From the NCBI GenBank assembly GCA_036924085.1, contig JAVGWX010000004.1:45105293-45169292 (forward strand): a stretch of 64,000 nucleotides of DNA, read 5' to 3'. A program made the translations under genes and the position numbers. Origin of the DNA: Ariolimax columbianus. Lineage: Eukaryota; Mollusca; Gastropoda; Stylommatophora; Arionidae. Within the stretch, counting starts at the first letter, position 1; each line of letters opens with the position of its first letter. The notes below the pieces were generated by a model. That model did no database searches. It saw only the letters and a list, made by a program, of their open reading frames with translations, and was not told the origin of the DNA. Below are positions 35,079 through 47,764 of the stretch, piece by piece.

Positions 35079-35588
35079 TCATTGACAAACAAAAGCCCTC
35101 AATAAATTCGTCTGACCAAATAGTGAACGGGTGCTGGAAATAGACCACCTGAAGACAGGTCAGTTTTACCCTACAAATGACAGGGCGTTGCTACGGAAAA
35201 CCAGCTCAAATCGAGAGGAGCCGCAGACACTTTGGTTCACGTACCAGGCTGATAAGCCAAGGGCGCGAGGCTACCATGTGGGGGATTACGGCCGAACCCT
35301 TGAAAGCCGCAATCCCGCCCAAAATCTCAGCACCACTGCAATGGGAGGCTCCTACATGCTCGGGACCTGGGGCTTGCGCCCCAGCCCTATCAGGTAGAGC
35401 CACAGTAAGAGGTCCTTGCCGCCCGCAAATCAAAGCGGGCGGAAAACTGCTTGATACTCACCCTATACGGCGATGGGGTGCGAAAAACACCAACCAAAGA
35501 CTTAGAACCTGGTCGGGGTGTCGAAAACAGTAGAGCAGCCACCACACTGTGAACTGTCAAGACTCAACCACTGACCATGAGAGTTGTC
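35079..35588 (+). rRNA. 28S rRNA, 3'-terminal segment, decayed
   Basis: Matches the end of nuclear 28S in order: GAACGGGTGCTGG with TAGACC, CAGTTTTACCCTAC, GGGCGTTGCTACGG, GCTGATAAGCCAAGGGCGCG, GGGATTACG, GGTCGGGGTGTCG, CAGTAGAGCAGCC, then GAGTTGTC at the expected 3' terminus. The sarcin-ricin loop, normally AGTACGAGAGGAAC, reads AAATCGAGAGGAGC, changes not expected in a working ribosome. This marks it as a pseudogene segment. Confidence 0.88.
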
Positions 35589-35846
35589 CGCACACCAGGC
35601 GATCAACATCTCTGTGACATTACCAGGCTTGTCCTCTGGCTAAATGCACTCCGGTTACGATATCTACCTCTGTACGTTATCAGCCATAACTATCATGCTG
35701 GACGCAGAAGAGATGCAGACCAGCGGACATTGCACACCTGCCCCACTGTGTCAACACCCCAGGTGGCGGGGAATGCTAGGCGTACCATCCTTGCATAGAA
35801 GCCAAGAAAATAAAGGGAAAAAGAGATACCCCACTCACATGCAAAT
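35589..35846. other. Sequence between 28S end and LINE 5' end
   Basis: Not found elsewhere in the window. It could be rDNA 3' external or intergenic spacer. An AATAAA lies near 35808. Nothing else recognised. Confidence 0.45.
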
Positions 35847-38800
35847 GCTACGTTTCTGGCAGGACGTGACGATCCTGGGATACAGACACACTGGACTGCC
35901 TCTCTTCCGGGTAAACCAGTCCATCTCATATATCACATACCATCATTGCACCCTATAGACACGAGTAGTGAAGACTCGATAGTCTGGTAAGACAACTTCC
36001 ATAGGAGAGAAAACTCTGATCGTAAACAACTGCTGCCTTGCAGATAGGCTGGGGACAGCCAAAGGCTAAGGAGGGCATCCCTACAGAAACGCCTGTTGAA
36101 ATCGGATGCACGGGGCCGCAAGCCTAACAAAACAGTGCAACGTAAATCACAGTATGATGGCAGCACAACCTATTCGAAAAACGTATGGCGCTCATCCTGA
36201 GGAGACCCGCCAGGCAGCGATAGCGCCGGGCCCCACGCCTCGAAGGGGCCCACCCTTGGCTACTGGTGGTCACCCACCCATGTGTCGTGGAGTCAAGGCA
36301 CATGGCTATGGGGAAACGACTATTGGCCAAAACTTCAAGACCCTCAGAATATTACAGTGGAATGCGGAGGGAGTCATTAACAAAAAACTTTCCCTAACAC
36401 ATCACCTGCATGAAGGTAAGATTGACGTGGCATGTATCCAGGAAACGCACCTCAACAATAACCATAAATTCTCAATCAGAGGATACCAGACTTTCCGTCT
36501 AGATAGAGAAGGCCACAAAGGAGGGGTCCTGATACTGACCAGAAACAGCATACCGAGTAGCGCGGTACCTGTCAATCACACCGGACAAGCAGAAATTGTA
36601 GGAGTTGACATAATGGCTCAAGAGACGAAGCTCCGCATTTTCAATCTGTACGGACCACCAAACAGAGACCTATCGCTCTCGAGTATGGAGGTCAGAGACT
36701 CCAACTGCATAGTGGTTGGAGATTTCAACAGCCACTCGGAGAGATAGGGATACTCTGACACAGACAGCAGAGGTGACGAAGTGGAAGATTGGGAGATAGA
36801 TGCAAATCTCTCCCTAATCAATAGGCCGGAGGATAGCCCTAGCTTCTATTCAAGAACATGGCATACCACCTCGACTCCAGATTTGGCCTTCTCCACACAG
36901 GACATACACTATAAAATAGACCGCCAGGTGCTAAACCAACTGGCAGGTAGCGACCACAGGCCGATCAGGCTAACCATTGACATGGAAGTAGGCCCACAGG
37001 AAACAAAACCGCTCCCACGTTGGAATTACAAACGAGCCGACTGGGACAGATTTGCAATCCTGACAGATGGGCTGTGTGAAACCATCAACACACGAAACAC
37101 CAAAATGAAGCCCATGGTAGAGAGCCTAAGCAAGGCAATAATGCAAGCCGCCACTGAAACCATCCCAAGAGGAGCTAGGAAAAACTATAAGCCCTACTGG
37201 AATGATGAGTTACAGAAAGTGGAAGATGCAGTAACAAATGCTAGAAACATGGCAGAACGAGAAAAATCCGTGGAGGCAAACATCGCCCTCAAAGCCGCCG
37301 CGGCGAAGTACAAACACACTCTCAAGCAAACAGCAAGAGAAAGTTGGAAAAATAAAACGGAAAGTTTAAACCTGGACAAAGAAGGGAACAAGCTATGGAA
37401 GCTAGTCAGAGCCATGAACGACGAAACCCCGTCAAATAAACAAATTACTATCAAGCAAGGCGAGAACTTGATCACAGGTAAGAAAGCCGCAAACGCCTTT
37501 GTCGATCACTATGCCAGAGCAAACCACATCGAGGTCCCTGCAGATAAGCATACAGACATTAGCGAAGAGCTAAAGGGGCACGAAAACAAAAATACGGCTC
37601 CTGAAGAGCACATGATGGCCAAACTAACAATGCGCGAAATGGAAGAGGCTATGAGAACACTAAAGAGAAGGAAATCTCCCGGAAAAGACGGGATAACAAA
37701 CGAAATGCTGATGGGGCTGGGCCAAACAGCGAAGGAAAAACTACTGTCAGTCCTGAACCAAAGCTGGAAAAGGGGTATTGTACCCCAGGCATGGAAAGAT
37801 GCAATACTGGTACCAGTACCAAAAACAGGAAAGGACAAAACAGATCCGAATGGATACAGGCCCATAAGCCTACTGAGCTGTGTCGGCAAGCTGATGGAAC
37901 GGATGATAAACACCAGACTGATGTGGCATCTGGAAGAAAAACGAATACTAATTCCACAGCAAGCCGGCTTTAGACAGCACAGATCCACTGAGGACCAGGT
38001 CATCCTCATAGCCCAGGAGATAGAAGATGCCTACCAGGCACAGAAACACACAGTAGCTGTTTGGGTGGATCTGGAAAAGGCATTTGACAAAGTCTGGAAG
38101 GATGGACTTAGAGTCAAGCTAAGAAGAAGTGATGTTTGTGGGAAGATGTACAAGTGGATCAACCACTACCTCAAACAAAGAACGGCCAGAGTCCAAGTAC
38201 AAGGGCAGATGAGCAAAAAGGTGACACTCGAGCAGGGAGTACCCCAAGGGGGAGTACTGTCACCCACACTCTTCCTGGTATATATAAACGATATTACAGA
38301 GAATATACCAAGAAGAGTCCATAGCTCAATGTTTGCAGACGATCTGGCTATGTGGACCTCTGAAAAGAATCTCACCATAGCAAGAAATCGGATGCAAACG
38401 GCCCTAACATCGCTGGAAGAGTGGGCGAACTCATGGCTGGTCAAAATAAACGAGGAGAAAACCACGTGCACAATATTCTCGCTCTCATTAAAACCCCAAA
38501 GTACCAAACTAAGCCTAAATGGCAAAATCCTGCAGCCAAACGACAACCCAACCTATCTGGGAGTCACATTTGATCGGCGCATGACATGGAAAAGTCAGAT
38601 TGAGAGAAACCGAATGAAAGCCAGAGAAAGAATGGCGATCATGAGGAAACTTGCTGGCACAAGCTGGGGAGCAGACGAAGGCATACTAAAGAAACTGTAC
38701 ACTGGAAGAGTGAGACCAGTTCTCGAGTATGGCATCGCGGCTTGGACAACAGCAGCGAAGGCGAACTTCGATAAAGTTAACAAACTTCAAAACCAAGCTA

Positions 38801-40043
38801 TGAGAATCATAACTGGTGGCATGAAGTCAACGCCAATTGTAGAACTTGAAAAGATTACAAAACTGCAATCCATGACCGACAGAAGAGACTGCAGAGCCCA
38901 GCTGCAGTCAGAGAAACTCCGAAGACTGACGGACCATCCAATGTACCAGAGGCTAAACAATTTGGGAACTGGAAAACTAAAGCGGAGAAACTTTGCAGAA
39001 ATAGCCAAAGCAAAGATGCACGAAGATCCCATAAACGCACTAACAACACCAAAACCCATCACTACTGTACGAAAACCTACTTGGAGGCAGGATATATTTC
39101 CAGAGGTGGTAGAAAATATACCAGGTATTGCAAACAAAAACTGCCAGACCGAAAAAGAAAGGAGAGATACTACCCTAAGCTTCATAACGAAAAGCTACCC
39201 AAGCATGGACTGGACCCATGCATACACCGACGGCTCTGTAACAAACACTACACAGAACGGAGGGGCAGGAGCATTCCTGAACCTACCAAATGGCAGAAAA
39301 ATAACACTGTCATTCGCTACTGGTAAGTACACGAGCAATTTCAGAGCAGAGGCAGAGGCACTGAGGGCGGCAGTGGAAGAAATGGTAACACACAGTGAAA
39401 ATGAGAGCCATATAGTCCTGCTGACAGATGCTCTCGAAGTAGTCACAGCGCTAAAAAGCCAGAAAAACACTGAGCTTAATGACTTAAGAGCAGCACTCTG
39501 CAAACTGTGCCAACAGTCCGCACCAAAAAGGGTAGTGGTACAGTGGGTTCCGTCACACTGCAACATCCAAGGCAACGAGGAGGCAGACAGACTGGCAAAA
39601 GAAGGTGCAAGGCTACCACAAATAGATACCAGTATGACGTACGAAGAGTCAAAACGGCTTATCAAAGCCAGGTACATGTCCAAATGGGAAACCGAACATA
39701 CTGGTTACACCAAAAACGATGCCTATTACCAGTTGAACCGAAGAGAGCAGGTCGTTGTCTTCAGACTTCGCACTGGCCACAACAGACTGAGGTACCACCT
39801 CTTCAACAAATTGAAGATATGGTGTACCGACGAATGCCCGTGCGGTACTGGTAAAATGACCACTGAACATCTGCTGCAGAACTGCCCGACATACGAGGAT
39901 CAGAGAGAGCAGATGTGGCCATTGCCAGTGGAACTGCAAGACAAGCTCTATGGTAGTGGCGAGAGTCTCAGGATGACCGCCGCTTTTTTCGAGAAAATAA
40001 TGGTTACTGTCTGACTGTGTACGCAGAAGAAGAAGAAGAAGAA
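35847..40043 (+). mobile_element. Ingi-like 1 non-LTR retrotransposon, full-length copy 2
   Basis: Collinear with copy 1 from GCTACGTTTCTGGC at 35847 to the (GAA)n tail at about 40026-40043. The tail abuts the 3' end of a minus-strand Ingi-like 2 fragment, so two LINEs are joined tail to tail and the fragment's own (TTC)n tail is absent. No target-site duplication is visible. The same two 5' UTR hairpins are kept (TGGACTG/CAGTCCA at 35892-35923). Confidence 0.93.
36106..40014 (+). pseudogene. LINE polyprotein with one premature stop
   Basis: Same length and domains as copy 1. Codon 214, Trp in the endonuclease SERW motif of copy 1, is TAG here (36745-36747). Everything after it stays in frame to 40014, with RT FADD and RNase H residues intact, so the lesion is one base and probably recent. 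The open frame after the stop has no ATG at its start (36781 is GTG), so it is not a separate gene. Translation would give a 213-residue endonuclease fragment lacking the SDH motif. Other differences from copy 1 are scattered, for example Gly to Trp just before the CCHC motif. Confidence 0.92.
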
Positions 40044-41106
40044 GTACGCTGTCAGACGTCAACTTGAATTTTTTCGAAGAAGGCAGCTGTCATCCTGAGG
40101 CTGTCGACACTGCCATAGGGCTTGTCTAGTGTTGCCACTGGTGATGGCCACATGTGCTTTCTCTGGTTCTCGTATGTCGGGCAAATTTGCAGCAGATGTT
40201 CCGCGGTCATTTTCCCTGTACCACAGGTGCATTCGTCAGTACCACCTTTCTTCAGTTTATTGAATAGATGGTACCTCAGTCTGTTGTGGCCTGTGCGGAG
40301 TCTGAAGACCACGACCTGCTCTCTTCTGTTCAACTGGTAGTAGGCATCATTTTTTGTGTAGCCAGTATGCTCTGTTTCCCATTTGGCCATGTATCTGGCC
40401 CTAATAAACCTTTTGAACTCTTCGTAGGTCACACTAGAATCTGGTTGTGGTAACCTTGCACCTTCTTTAGCCAGTCTGTCTGCCTCCTATCCACTACTCC
40501 AGCGATGTTAGGGCCTGCTGCATCCGATTGTTTGCTATGGTGAGATTGTCTTCAGTGGTCCACAAAGCCAGATCGTCTGCAAACATAGAGCTGTGGACTC
40601 TTCTTAATATATTCTCTATTATGTTGTTTATATACACCAGAAAAATGTGTGGGTGACAGTACTCCCCCTTGGGGTACTCCCTGCTGCAGTGTCACATTTT
40701 TGCTCATCTTCCCTTGTACTTGAACTCTGGCTGTTCTGTTTTCGAAATAGTGGCTGATCAATCTGTACATTTGTCCATATACTTCACTTCTTTATAGCTT
40801 GACTTTAAGTCCCTCTTTCCCCACCCTGTCAAATGCCTTCTCTAGATCCACCCAAACCGCTACTGTATGCTTTTTCTCCTGGTAAGCATTCTCTATTTTC
40901 TGCGCTATGAGAGTGATCTGATCCTCAGTGGATCTGTGTTGTCTAAATCCTGCTTTCTGTGGAATTAATATGTGTTTTTCTTCCAGGTGCCACATCAGTC
41001 TGATGTTTATCATACGCTCCATCAGTTTACCTACACAGCTCAGTAGACTGATAGGCCTGTATCAAATTTGGATCTGTTCTATCTTTTTCTTTCTTTGGAA
41101 CTGGTA
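40044..41106 (-). pseudogene. Ingi-like 2 LINE fragment, tail replaced
   Basis: Copy of 7391-8453 with the same internal deletion. Its (TTC)n tail is missing and the (GAA)n tail of copy 2 lies in its place. Confidence 0.88.
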
Positions 41107-41193
41107 TTCGATGTAAATGATTTGAATATGAAAAGGAAAAGGTAATCCTTTTGCAATCATTGATGTCGAGGTTGAAAGTTAAACTTACTTAAT

Positions 41194-42031
41194 TAGCTGG
41201 ATCTGATTTCTTTCTTCTTTTGAATAAGGGAATCACTCCTGCATCTTTCCAATCTCTTCGAACAATTCATTTTTCAAGTGATTGAGAAAATAATATAGCC
41301 AATGGTTTAACTAGTTAGTCTATACTTCAAATAGCATTGATGAATGGATACCATCTTGATCTGTACATTTATCCACTTTTAATCCTTCCAATCTTTTTAG
41401 AACCATTTCCTCCGTAAGACAGAATGATTTTAATCGCACTATATCCATTTGACATTTGAAAATAGGTATAGGCTCTGGTATCTTGGAGGAGTGTTCTTTT
41501 GTATAGACTGTGCCAAAGTATTGATTTATTAGATAAGCTATCTCCCTATTTTCTCTGCTTATTGTCACTGTACTGTTTATGAGAAAGCCTACCTTGTCTT
41601 TAGGTCTTTGTTTATTTCTAACATTAGAAAAGAAGCTTTTACCATCAGTCTTGATCCTATTAGTAAGTTTTTTTCGAAGTCTATTTTGCTGCTTTACTTA
41701 CTTTCTGAGCTATGTTTTGCTTGTCCAAATATTTTAAATATATTTCTTTTGATTTACTTGCCTTTATACACTTTGTCCAGGCTTTATTTTAAGCTCTTGT
41801 ACATTTAGCTACAAATCTAGTAATCCACTTTTTATGATTGGTGTTTATCTCCATACATGGAACATATTCGACTTTTAGTTGTTCTAAAAGTGTTTTGAAA
41901 CACTCTGCCTCTTGTTCAACGTCTGTACCTCTGACAATATCTTTCCAGTTTATGTGGCTGTCTGTATCTTTCATCTTCTGTACATCTGTCTTAGAGTAGT
42001 CGTATGCTCGCGAGTGTATATTTACATACAT
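41194..42031 (-). pseudogene. L2/CR1-like LINE, RT N-terminal remnant
   Basis: Copy of 8541-9378; lacks the private changes of the 31038 copy. Confidence 0.8.
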
Positions 42032-42092
42032 TGTAAAGGCTGTTATAGGATATATTTTATGGACAACTGATCACTGCAGCTAAAGGAATCGA

Positions 42093-42599
42093 CTACCCCA
42101 CACCGCGATTCAAGTACGTATACAAGATGGACATGACGTCGTGCGACATCCAAGCCGAAAGCTCAGGATTGAGTCGATTGCAGACATTCAGTTGGGAGGT
42201 GCACAGTAGTTGCCGACGCTTGTAGAGGCCATCTGGAACCAGAGAAATGGGCACGACTGAAAAGATCGGCGAACACCCCGGCAAGTCAGCCTCCTCAGCC
42301 CCGTTGTACGATCTGCGACAGGGACTGCCACTCACGTACCGGCGTTTGCAACCATAGATGACTGTGTCGAAATACGGGAGACAGAGCTGGGCAAACTTCG
42401 CCAGGGCGCCAGGCGCATGATGATCAGTGACTGAGACGCCAATAAACTGATGAATATTAAATGTATTTACTTGTCTTGGCTTGGCTTCGTTTGTTCTCCA
42501 TCTCCCGCTACCAAACCCTGACACGGGCCTAAGTAGCAGAACGCAGTCCAGAGAACGGAATGCGTTATGTCGATATTTGCACCTTTCGGTCCAACACAT
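42093..42599 (-). CDS. Unrecognised 168-codon ORF
   Basis: Third copy, same protein as 31937-32443. Function unknown. Confidence 0.2.
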   Translation of the reverse strand: MCWTERCKYRHNAFRSLDCVLLLRPVSGFGSGRWRTNEAKPRQVNTFNIHQFIGVSVTDHHAPGALAKFAQLCLPYFDTVIYGCKRRYVSGSPCRRSYNGAEEADLPGCSPIFSVVPISLVPDGLYKRRQLLCTSQLNVCNRLNPELSAWMSHDVMSILYTYLNRGVG

Positions 42600-43464
42600 C
42601 CGACTTCAGCAAGCATTTTTTGAGTACCGGGTTAGCATTCCCTCTTCGATCCCTTCTCCTTAACCAGTCTGCTCTGTTGCAGCCTGTTTTCTAGAATACT
42701 GCGCGGACGTGTAGAACGGCCTTGGCAGCTCCGGTTCGCTAGCCCTTACGCTATCAGTCAGCTATGGCTCGATGACCGCTGCAGCTCATGCGCTGCTCAC
42801 CATCTTGATCCAGTATTTACTTGATTTTGAAGAAATATGATCATGACAATAATAATGGGCTTATCGCCGTCGATGAGAATAACCAACATCATCATGTGTC
42901 ATACTGCGCCCTTTAGTCTGTGGGCGGATGCGTGCATGACAGATTAAGCCAACACCAGCTGGTGCTGGTTTTGTCTCTACTCTATACTTCCACCCTCGCT
43001 AACTGCATGCAAGGCTCTTTTTGGCCTCGCCTTTTTCAGGCTAAACGATTTACTGCCAGGATTCACTGAATCGCTTTTATTGACGTCCAGGTGATCGCCT
43101 TGCTGCGCTAAGCTCGCTAAACAGTAGTTTTTTTTTGGAACCTTTCACTTGACATTCGAGAAACTTGGCCAGTCTATCTCACTTTAACTTTCTACAAAAG
43201 TGTATGAATAGTGTAGTAGTAATGTAAAGAGTATGGTTATTTGTGATGTGGTCTTGTAGCCAATTTGGAGTATGTGTCATGTAGAAATGATTCAACCTCC
43301 TGGCGTGTTTGGCGTACACACTCCAGCTCTCTCACCCATAGATCAGGGTTTAGAGACTAGCCGGATGTTTGCCAATCAGGTTAGTTGCTTTTTAACGATA
43401 TACTTCATTTAAACATTCAAATCTTCTTCGGGCAATATCAGGTAGTACTATTTACTCATGTTTA
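42600..43464. other. P-half spacer, no gene recognised
   Basis: Copy of 9947-10810. At 43083 it continues normally past the point where the rRNA block joins in the other copy, showing what the uninterrupted site looks like. Confidence 0.55.
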
Positions 43465-43634
43465 TCTTCTTTTTCTTTCTCTTCTTTTTCTTCTTCTTTC
43501 TCTTTTTATTCGTCTTCTTTTTTTCTTCTTCTTCTTCTTCTTCTTCTTCTTATTCTTCTTCTTCTTCTACTTCTTCTTCTCTATTTTCTTCTTCATTCTT
43601 TACTTCTTTTTCTTCTTCTTTTCCTTCTTTTTCT
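43465..43634 (+). repeat. Polypyrimidine TTC/TTTC tract
   Basis: Copy of 10811-10974 with small length changes at several TTC runs. Confidence 0.9.
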
Positions 43635-43798
43635 AGCTCACCGACAATTGTATTAAGTCTATACGTAAAGGCCAGTTCTATGGACAAAGTCTACTGTGGT
43701 GGGGAGTTCTTCAAGACGCTCACAAAAGTGTGTATGTGTGGGTTCATCTCCGTGGGTCAGTATTCACAACGCAGTTGCTTTAGCATGTTACAGTCTTG

Positions 43799-46558
43799 AC
43801 AAAGGAAGGGTTCTGATACTAACACGTAACTGCATACCGAGGAGCGCGGTAGCTGTCAATCACACTGGACAAGCAGAAATTGTAGGACTCGACATAATGA
43901 CATAAGAAACGAAGATCCACATCTTCAACCTGTATGGCCCACCCATCAAAGACCTGTCCCTCTCGAGTATGGAAATCAAGAACTCCAGCTGCCTAGTAGT
44001 TGGAGACTTCAACAGCCACTCGGAGAGATGGGGATATTCGGACACAGACAACAGAGGAGATGAAGTGGAAGACTGGGAGATAGACACAAATCTCTATCTT
44101 TACAATAGGCTGGAGGACAGCCCTATCTTCTACTCTAGAACATGGCATACCACCTCTACTCCAGACTTGGCCTTTTCCACGGTTGATATTCACCACAAAA
44201 TAGACGGCCAGGTGCTCAACCAATTGGCAGGTAGCGACAAAAGGCCAATTAGGCTAGAAATTGATATGGAAGTAGGCCCACAGGAAATAAAAGCGCTCCC
44301 ACGTTGGAACTATAAACGATCCGACTGGGACAGATTTGCAATTCTGACAGATCGGCTATGTGAAACCATCAACACATGGAATAACAATATGAAACCTATG
44401 GTGGAAAGCCTAAGCAAAGCAATAATGCAAGCAGCCACCGAAACCATCCCAAGAGGGGCAAGGAAAAACTACAAGCCATATTGGAATGATGAATTGCAGG
44501 AAGCGGAAGACGAAGTCTCAAATGCTAGGAACATGGCAGAGAGAGAACAATCTATGGAGGCAAATATCGCCCTCAAGGCTATCACGACGAAATACAAAAG
44601 AACACTAAACCATATAACAAGAGACAGCTGGACAAATAAAACAGAAAGCCTCAATTTATATAAAGAAGAGAACAAACTATGGAAGTTAGTCAGAGCCATG
44701 AATGACGAAACACCATCAAATAAACAAATTACCATCAAGTATGGCGACAAAATGCTTACTGGAAAAAAAAGCAGCAAACGCCTTTATAGAACGAACACTA
44801 TGCCAGAGCAAACCACACTGATGTCCTTACAGACAGGCACACAGACAATAATGAAGAACAAAAGAGCCACGACAACATCAATATGGCACCAAAGGAGCAC
44901 ATGATGGCAATACTAACAATGAATAAAAAGGAAGAGGCCATGAGAACTCGATGAGAAAACCATGAGAAAAAGAAATCGCCCGGAAAAGATGGGGTAACAC
45001 GAAATGCTGATGGAGTTGGGCCAAACAGCAAAGAGGAAGTTACTATCAGTCCTGAACCAAAGCTGGAAAAGGGGAATTGTACCTCAGACATGAAAAGACG
45101 CTGTACTTATACCAGTACCAAAGAAAGAAAAAGATAGAACAGATCCAAATGGATACAGGCCTATCAGTCTACTGAGCTGTGTAGGTAAACTGATGGAACG
45201 TATGATAAACACCAGACTGATGTGGCATCTGGAAGAAAAACACATAATAATTCCACAGCAAGCAGGCTTTAGACAGCACAGATCCACTGAGGACCAGATC
45301 ACTCTCATAGCCCAGTTAATAGATGATGCTTACCAGGAGAAAAAACACACAGTAGCGATTTGGGTGGATTTAGAGAAGGCATTTGACAAGGTGTGGATAA
45401 AGTGACTTAAAGTCAAGCTACGAAGAAGTGAAGTTTGTGGGAAAATGTACAGATGGATCAGCGACTACCTCGAAAACAGAACATCCATAGTTCAAGTACA
45501 ATAGCAGATGAGCAAAACGGTGACACTTCAGCAGGGAGTACACCAAAGGGGAGTACTGTCACCAACACCTTTCCTGGTGTATATAAACAACATCACAGAG
45601 AATCTACCAAGAAGAGTCCACAGCTCCATGTTTGCAGACGATCTGGCTATGTGGACGTCTGAAAAAAATCTCACCATAGCAAGCAATCGGATGCAGCAGG
45701 CCCTAACATCGTTGGAGGAGTGGGCGAACTCATGGCTGGTCAAAATAAATGAGGAAAAAACAACATGTACGATATTCTCGCTTTCAAACAAACTCCAGAA
45801 CACCAAAATAAGTCTTAGCGGCAAATATCTGCGGGCAAATGGCAACCAAAACTACCTGGGAGTCACATTTGATCGGTGCATGACATGGAAAAGTCAGATC
45901 GAGAGAAACCGAATGAGAGCCAGACAAAGAGTGGCAATCATGAGGAAACTTGCTGGCACAAGCTGGGGAACAGACGAAACTGTACACTGGAAGAGTGAGA
46001 CCAGTTCTCGAGTATGGCATTGCGGCATGAGCAACAGCAGCAAAGGTGAACTTTGATACAATTAGCAAACTTCAAACCAAGCCATGAGAGTTATAACAGC
46101 AGGCATGAAGTCAACGCCAATTGTAGAACTGGAAAAGATTAGAAATCTGCAATCCATGACCGACAGAAGAGACTGCAGAGCCCAGCAGCAAGTAGAGAAA
46201 CTCAGAAGACTGACAGACCACCCAATGCATCAGAGACTAAATAGATTTGGAAATGGGAAACTAAAGCGAAGAAACTTTGCAGAAATAGCCAAAGCAAAGA
46301 TGAGCGAAGACACTATGAACACATTAACACCAAACCCCATCCCTACTGTACGCAAACCTACCTGGAAGCAGCATGTCATTCCGGAGGTGGTAGAAAATAT
46401 ACCAGATATTTGAAACAAGAACAGCCAGACTGAAAAAGAAAGAAGAGACATAACACTGAGGTACATAACGAAAAACTACCCAAGCATGGACTGGACCCAT
46501 GCATACACCGACGGGTCTGTAACAAACACAACACATAAAGGAGGGGCAGAGGTATTCC
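43799..46558 (+). pseudogene. Ingi-like 2 LINE remnant, both ends missing
   Basis: Copy of 11139-13900 with the same stops and the SDK endonuclease defect. A few bases differ: one A fewer near 44985 and one fewer near 46076, each at a homopolymer. Confidence 0.9.
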
Positions 46559-46651
46559 ATTTCTCAATTTTGTGCATCGGTTGAATTTACAGTGAGCTAA
46601 ACTGCGAGAACTGTTACCGGTAAAAGTGTTACTGGTAAGCTACATAAGCTG

Positions 46652-46793
46652 TACAGTGGTGAATGCTCGGAATGTATTGCCATATGAAGTAGTTTTAGGC
46701 TGGAACAATTAATGCATTTCAGAATAGATTGGATGCACATAGCTTTTAGAGCTAGGAAATGTAAATGAAACTGGTTGTTTACAGACTCTGCAT
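46652..46793 (+). mobile_element. L2/CR1-like LINE 3' end fragment
   Basis: Copy of 13994-14135; runs into the 26-bp array. Confidence 0.7.
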
Positions 46794-47029
46794 AGTTTTC
46801 TAAGCCGGTATAAACACGTAGTCTTCTAAACCAGTATAAAGATATAGTCATTCTAAGGCAGTATAAAGACATCGTCTTCTAAACCAGTATAAAGACATCG
46901 TCTTATAAACCAAGATAAAGACACAGTCTTCTAAACCAGTATAAAGTTTCAGTCTTCTAAGCGAGTAGAAAGACATAATCGTCTAAACCAGTATAAATAG
47001 GTAGTCTTCTCAACCAGTATAAAGACGTT
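46794..47029 (+). repeat. 26-bp minisatellite, about 9 units
   Basis: One more unit than the copies at 111 and 14136, inserted near 46998 and carrying its own variant (GTATAAATAGGTAGTCTTCT). Confidence 0.88.
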
Positions 47030-47764
47030 AACTTAGTTACATATTGTACATTAAATGGAGAGTATTTCTCTTTAGCCCAAAAATGAAAGGTGTTTACTGC
47101 ACGCGGCTGTCCATTGGTGATCATTCTTATTCAGCAAATGATGTTAACTGTAGATGTCACGTACCCCTTCTCGGAATAATCTTTTTAAATACATAAAATA
47201 CAATAGCAAAGAACCAGTTATATAGAAATAGTTAAAAAACAAACACAAAAGTACATGTGATATATGTGTCTTTCTTAACAATTTCAATAGAAATACAATA
47301 CATTTAATATAGAAGAAAGTTAATTTCATTATTGTTTGAATGAACGTGCTGCGTATATATGCAAGGCTGAGGAACGGGTCACAAAGATCAAGAAATGCTG
47401 ACCGCGTGAAGGCTTGTTGTTTCTCTTTCTCGAAGAGGATTCAACTGTTGTGTTGTACAAACCACACGTTTGCCATGTTAGACATCTAATCTGTTTTGAT
47501 TTGTTTTTCTTTTATGCTACAAATGTCGAAAATCCATATTTGCAGAGATATATTGTTGGAAATGGAATGAAAACTTGCATAGCTCGCTTTACAAGATAAT
47601 GCTAGTTTACTAACTGCTATTGTAGATAGTCTGTTCACACCAGGACTGTGTCCACGTGCGATCTAGCCCGGTGGGTTTAACAACTAGCGAAATGTAAAAG
47701 TACTGATGAGCGTAAACACAACTCAACGAAGTCCAAAATCTATACCTGAATTTAAAGTACAACC
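47030..47764. other. D-half spacer, no recognised feature
   Basis: Copy of 321-1055. Confidence 0.6.

Noticed and set aside
35131..35533. Protein ORFs in the 28S region
   Set aside because: They are chance open frames in rRNA sequence.
33326..35588. Functional rRNA transcription unit
   Set aside because: The 18S 3' third, 5.8S, ITS and most of 28S are missing and the sarcin-ricin loop is altered.
35847..35960. HDV-like self-cleaving ribozyme at the LINE 5' end
   Set aside because: I could not form the nested P1-P3 core by eye; only simple hairpins are visible.
36781..40014. Separate 1077-codon gene in LINE copy 2
   Set aside because: It begins at GTG in frame with the upstream ORF; it is the same LINE ORF after one stop codon.
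35847..40043. R1/R2-type rDNA-specific LINE
   Set aside because: It lies after the 28S end, not at an R1/R2 site, and copy 1 of the same family sits outside rDNA.
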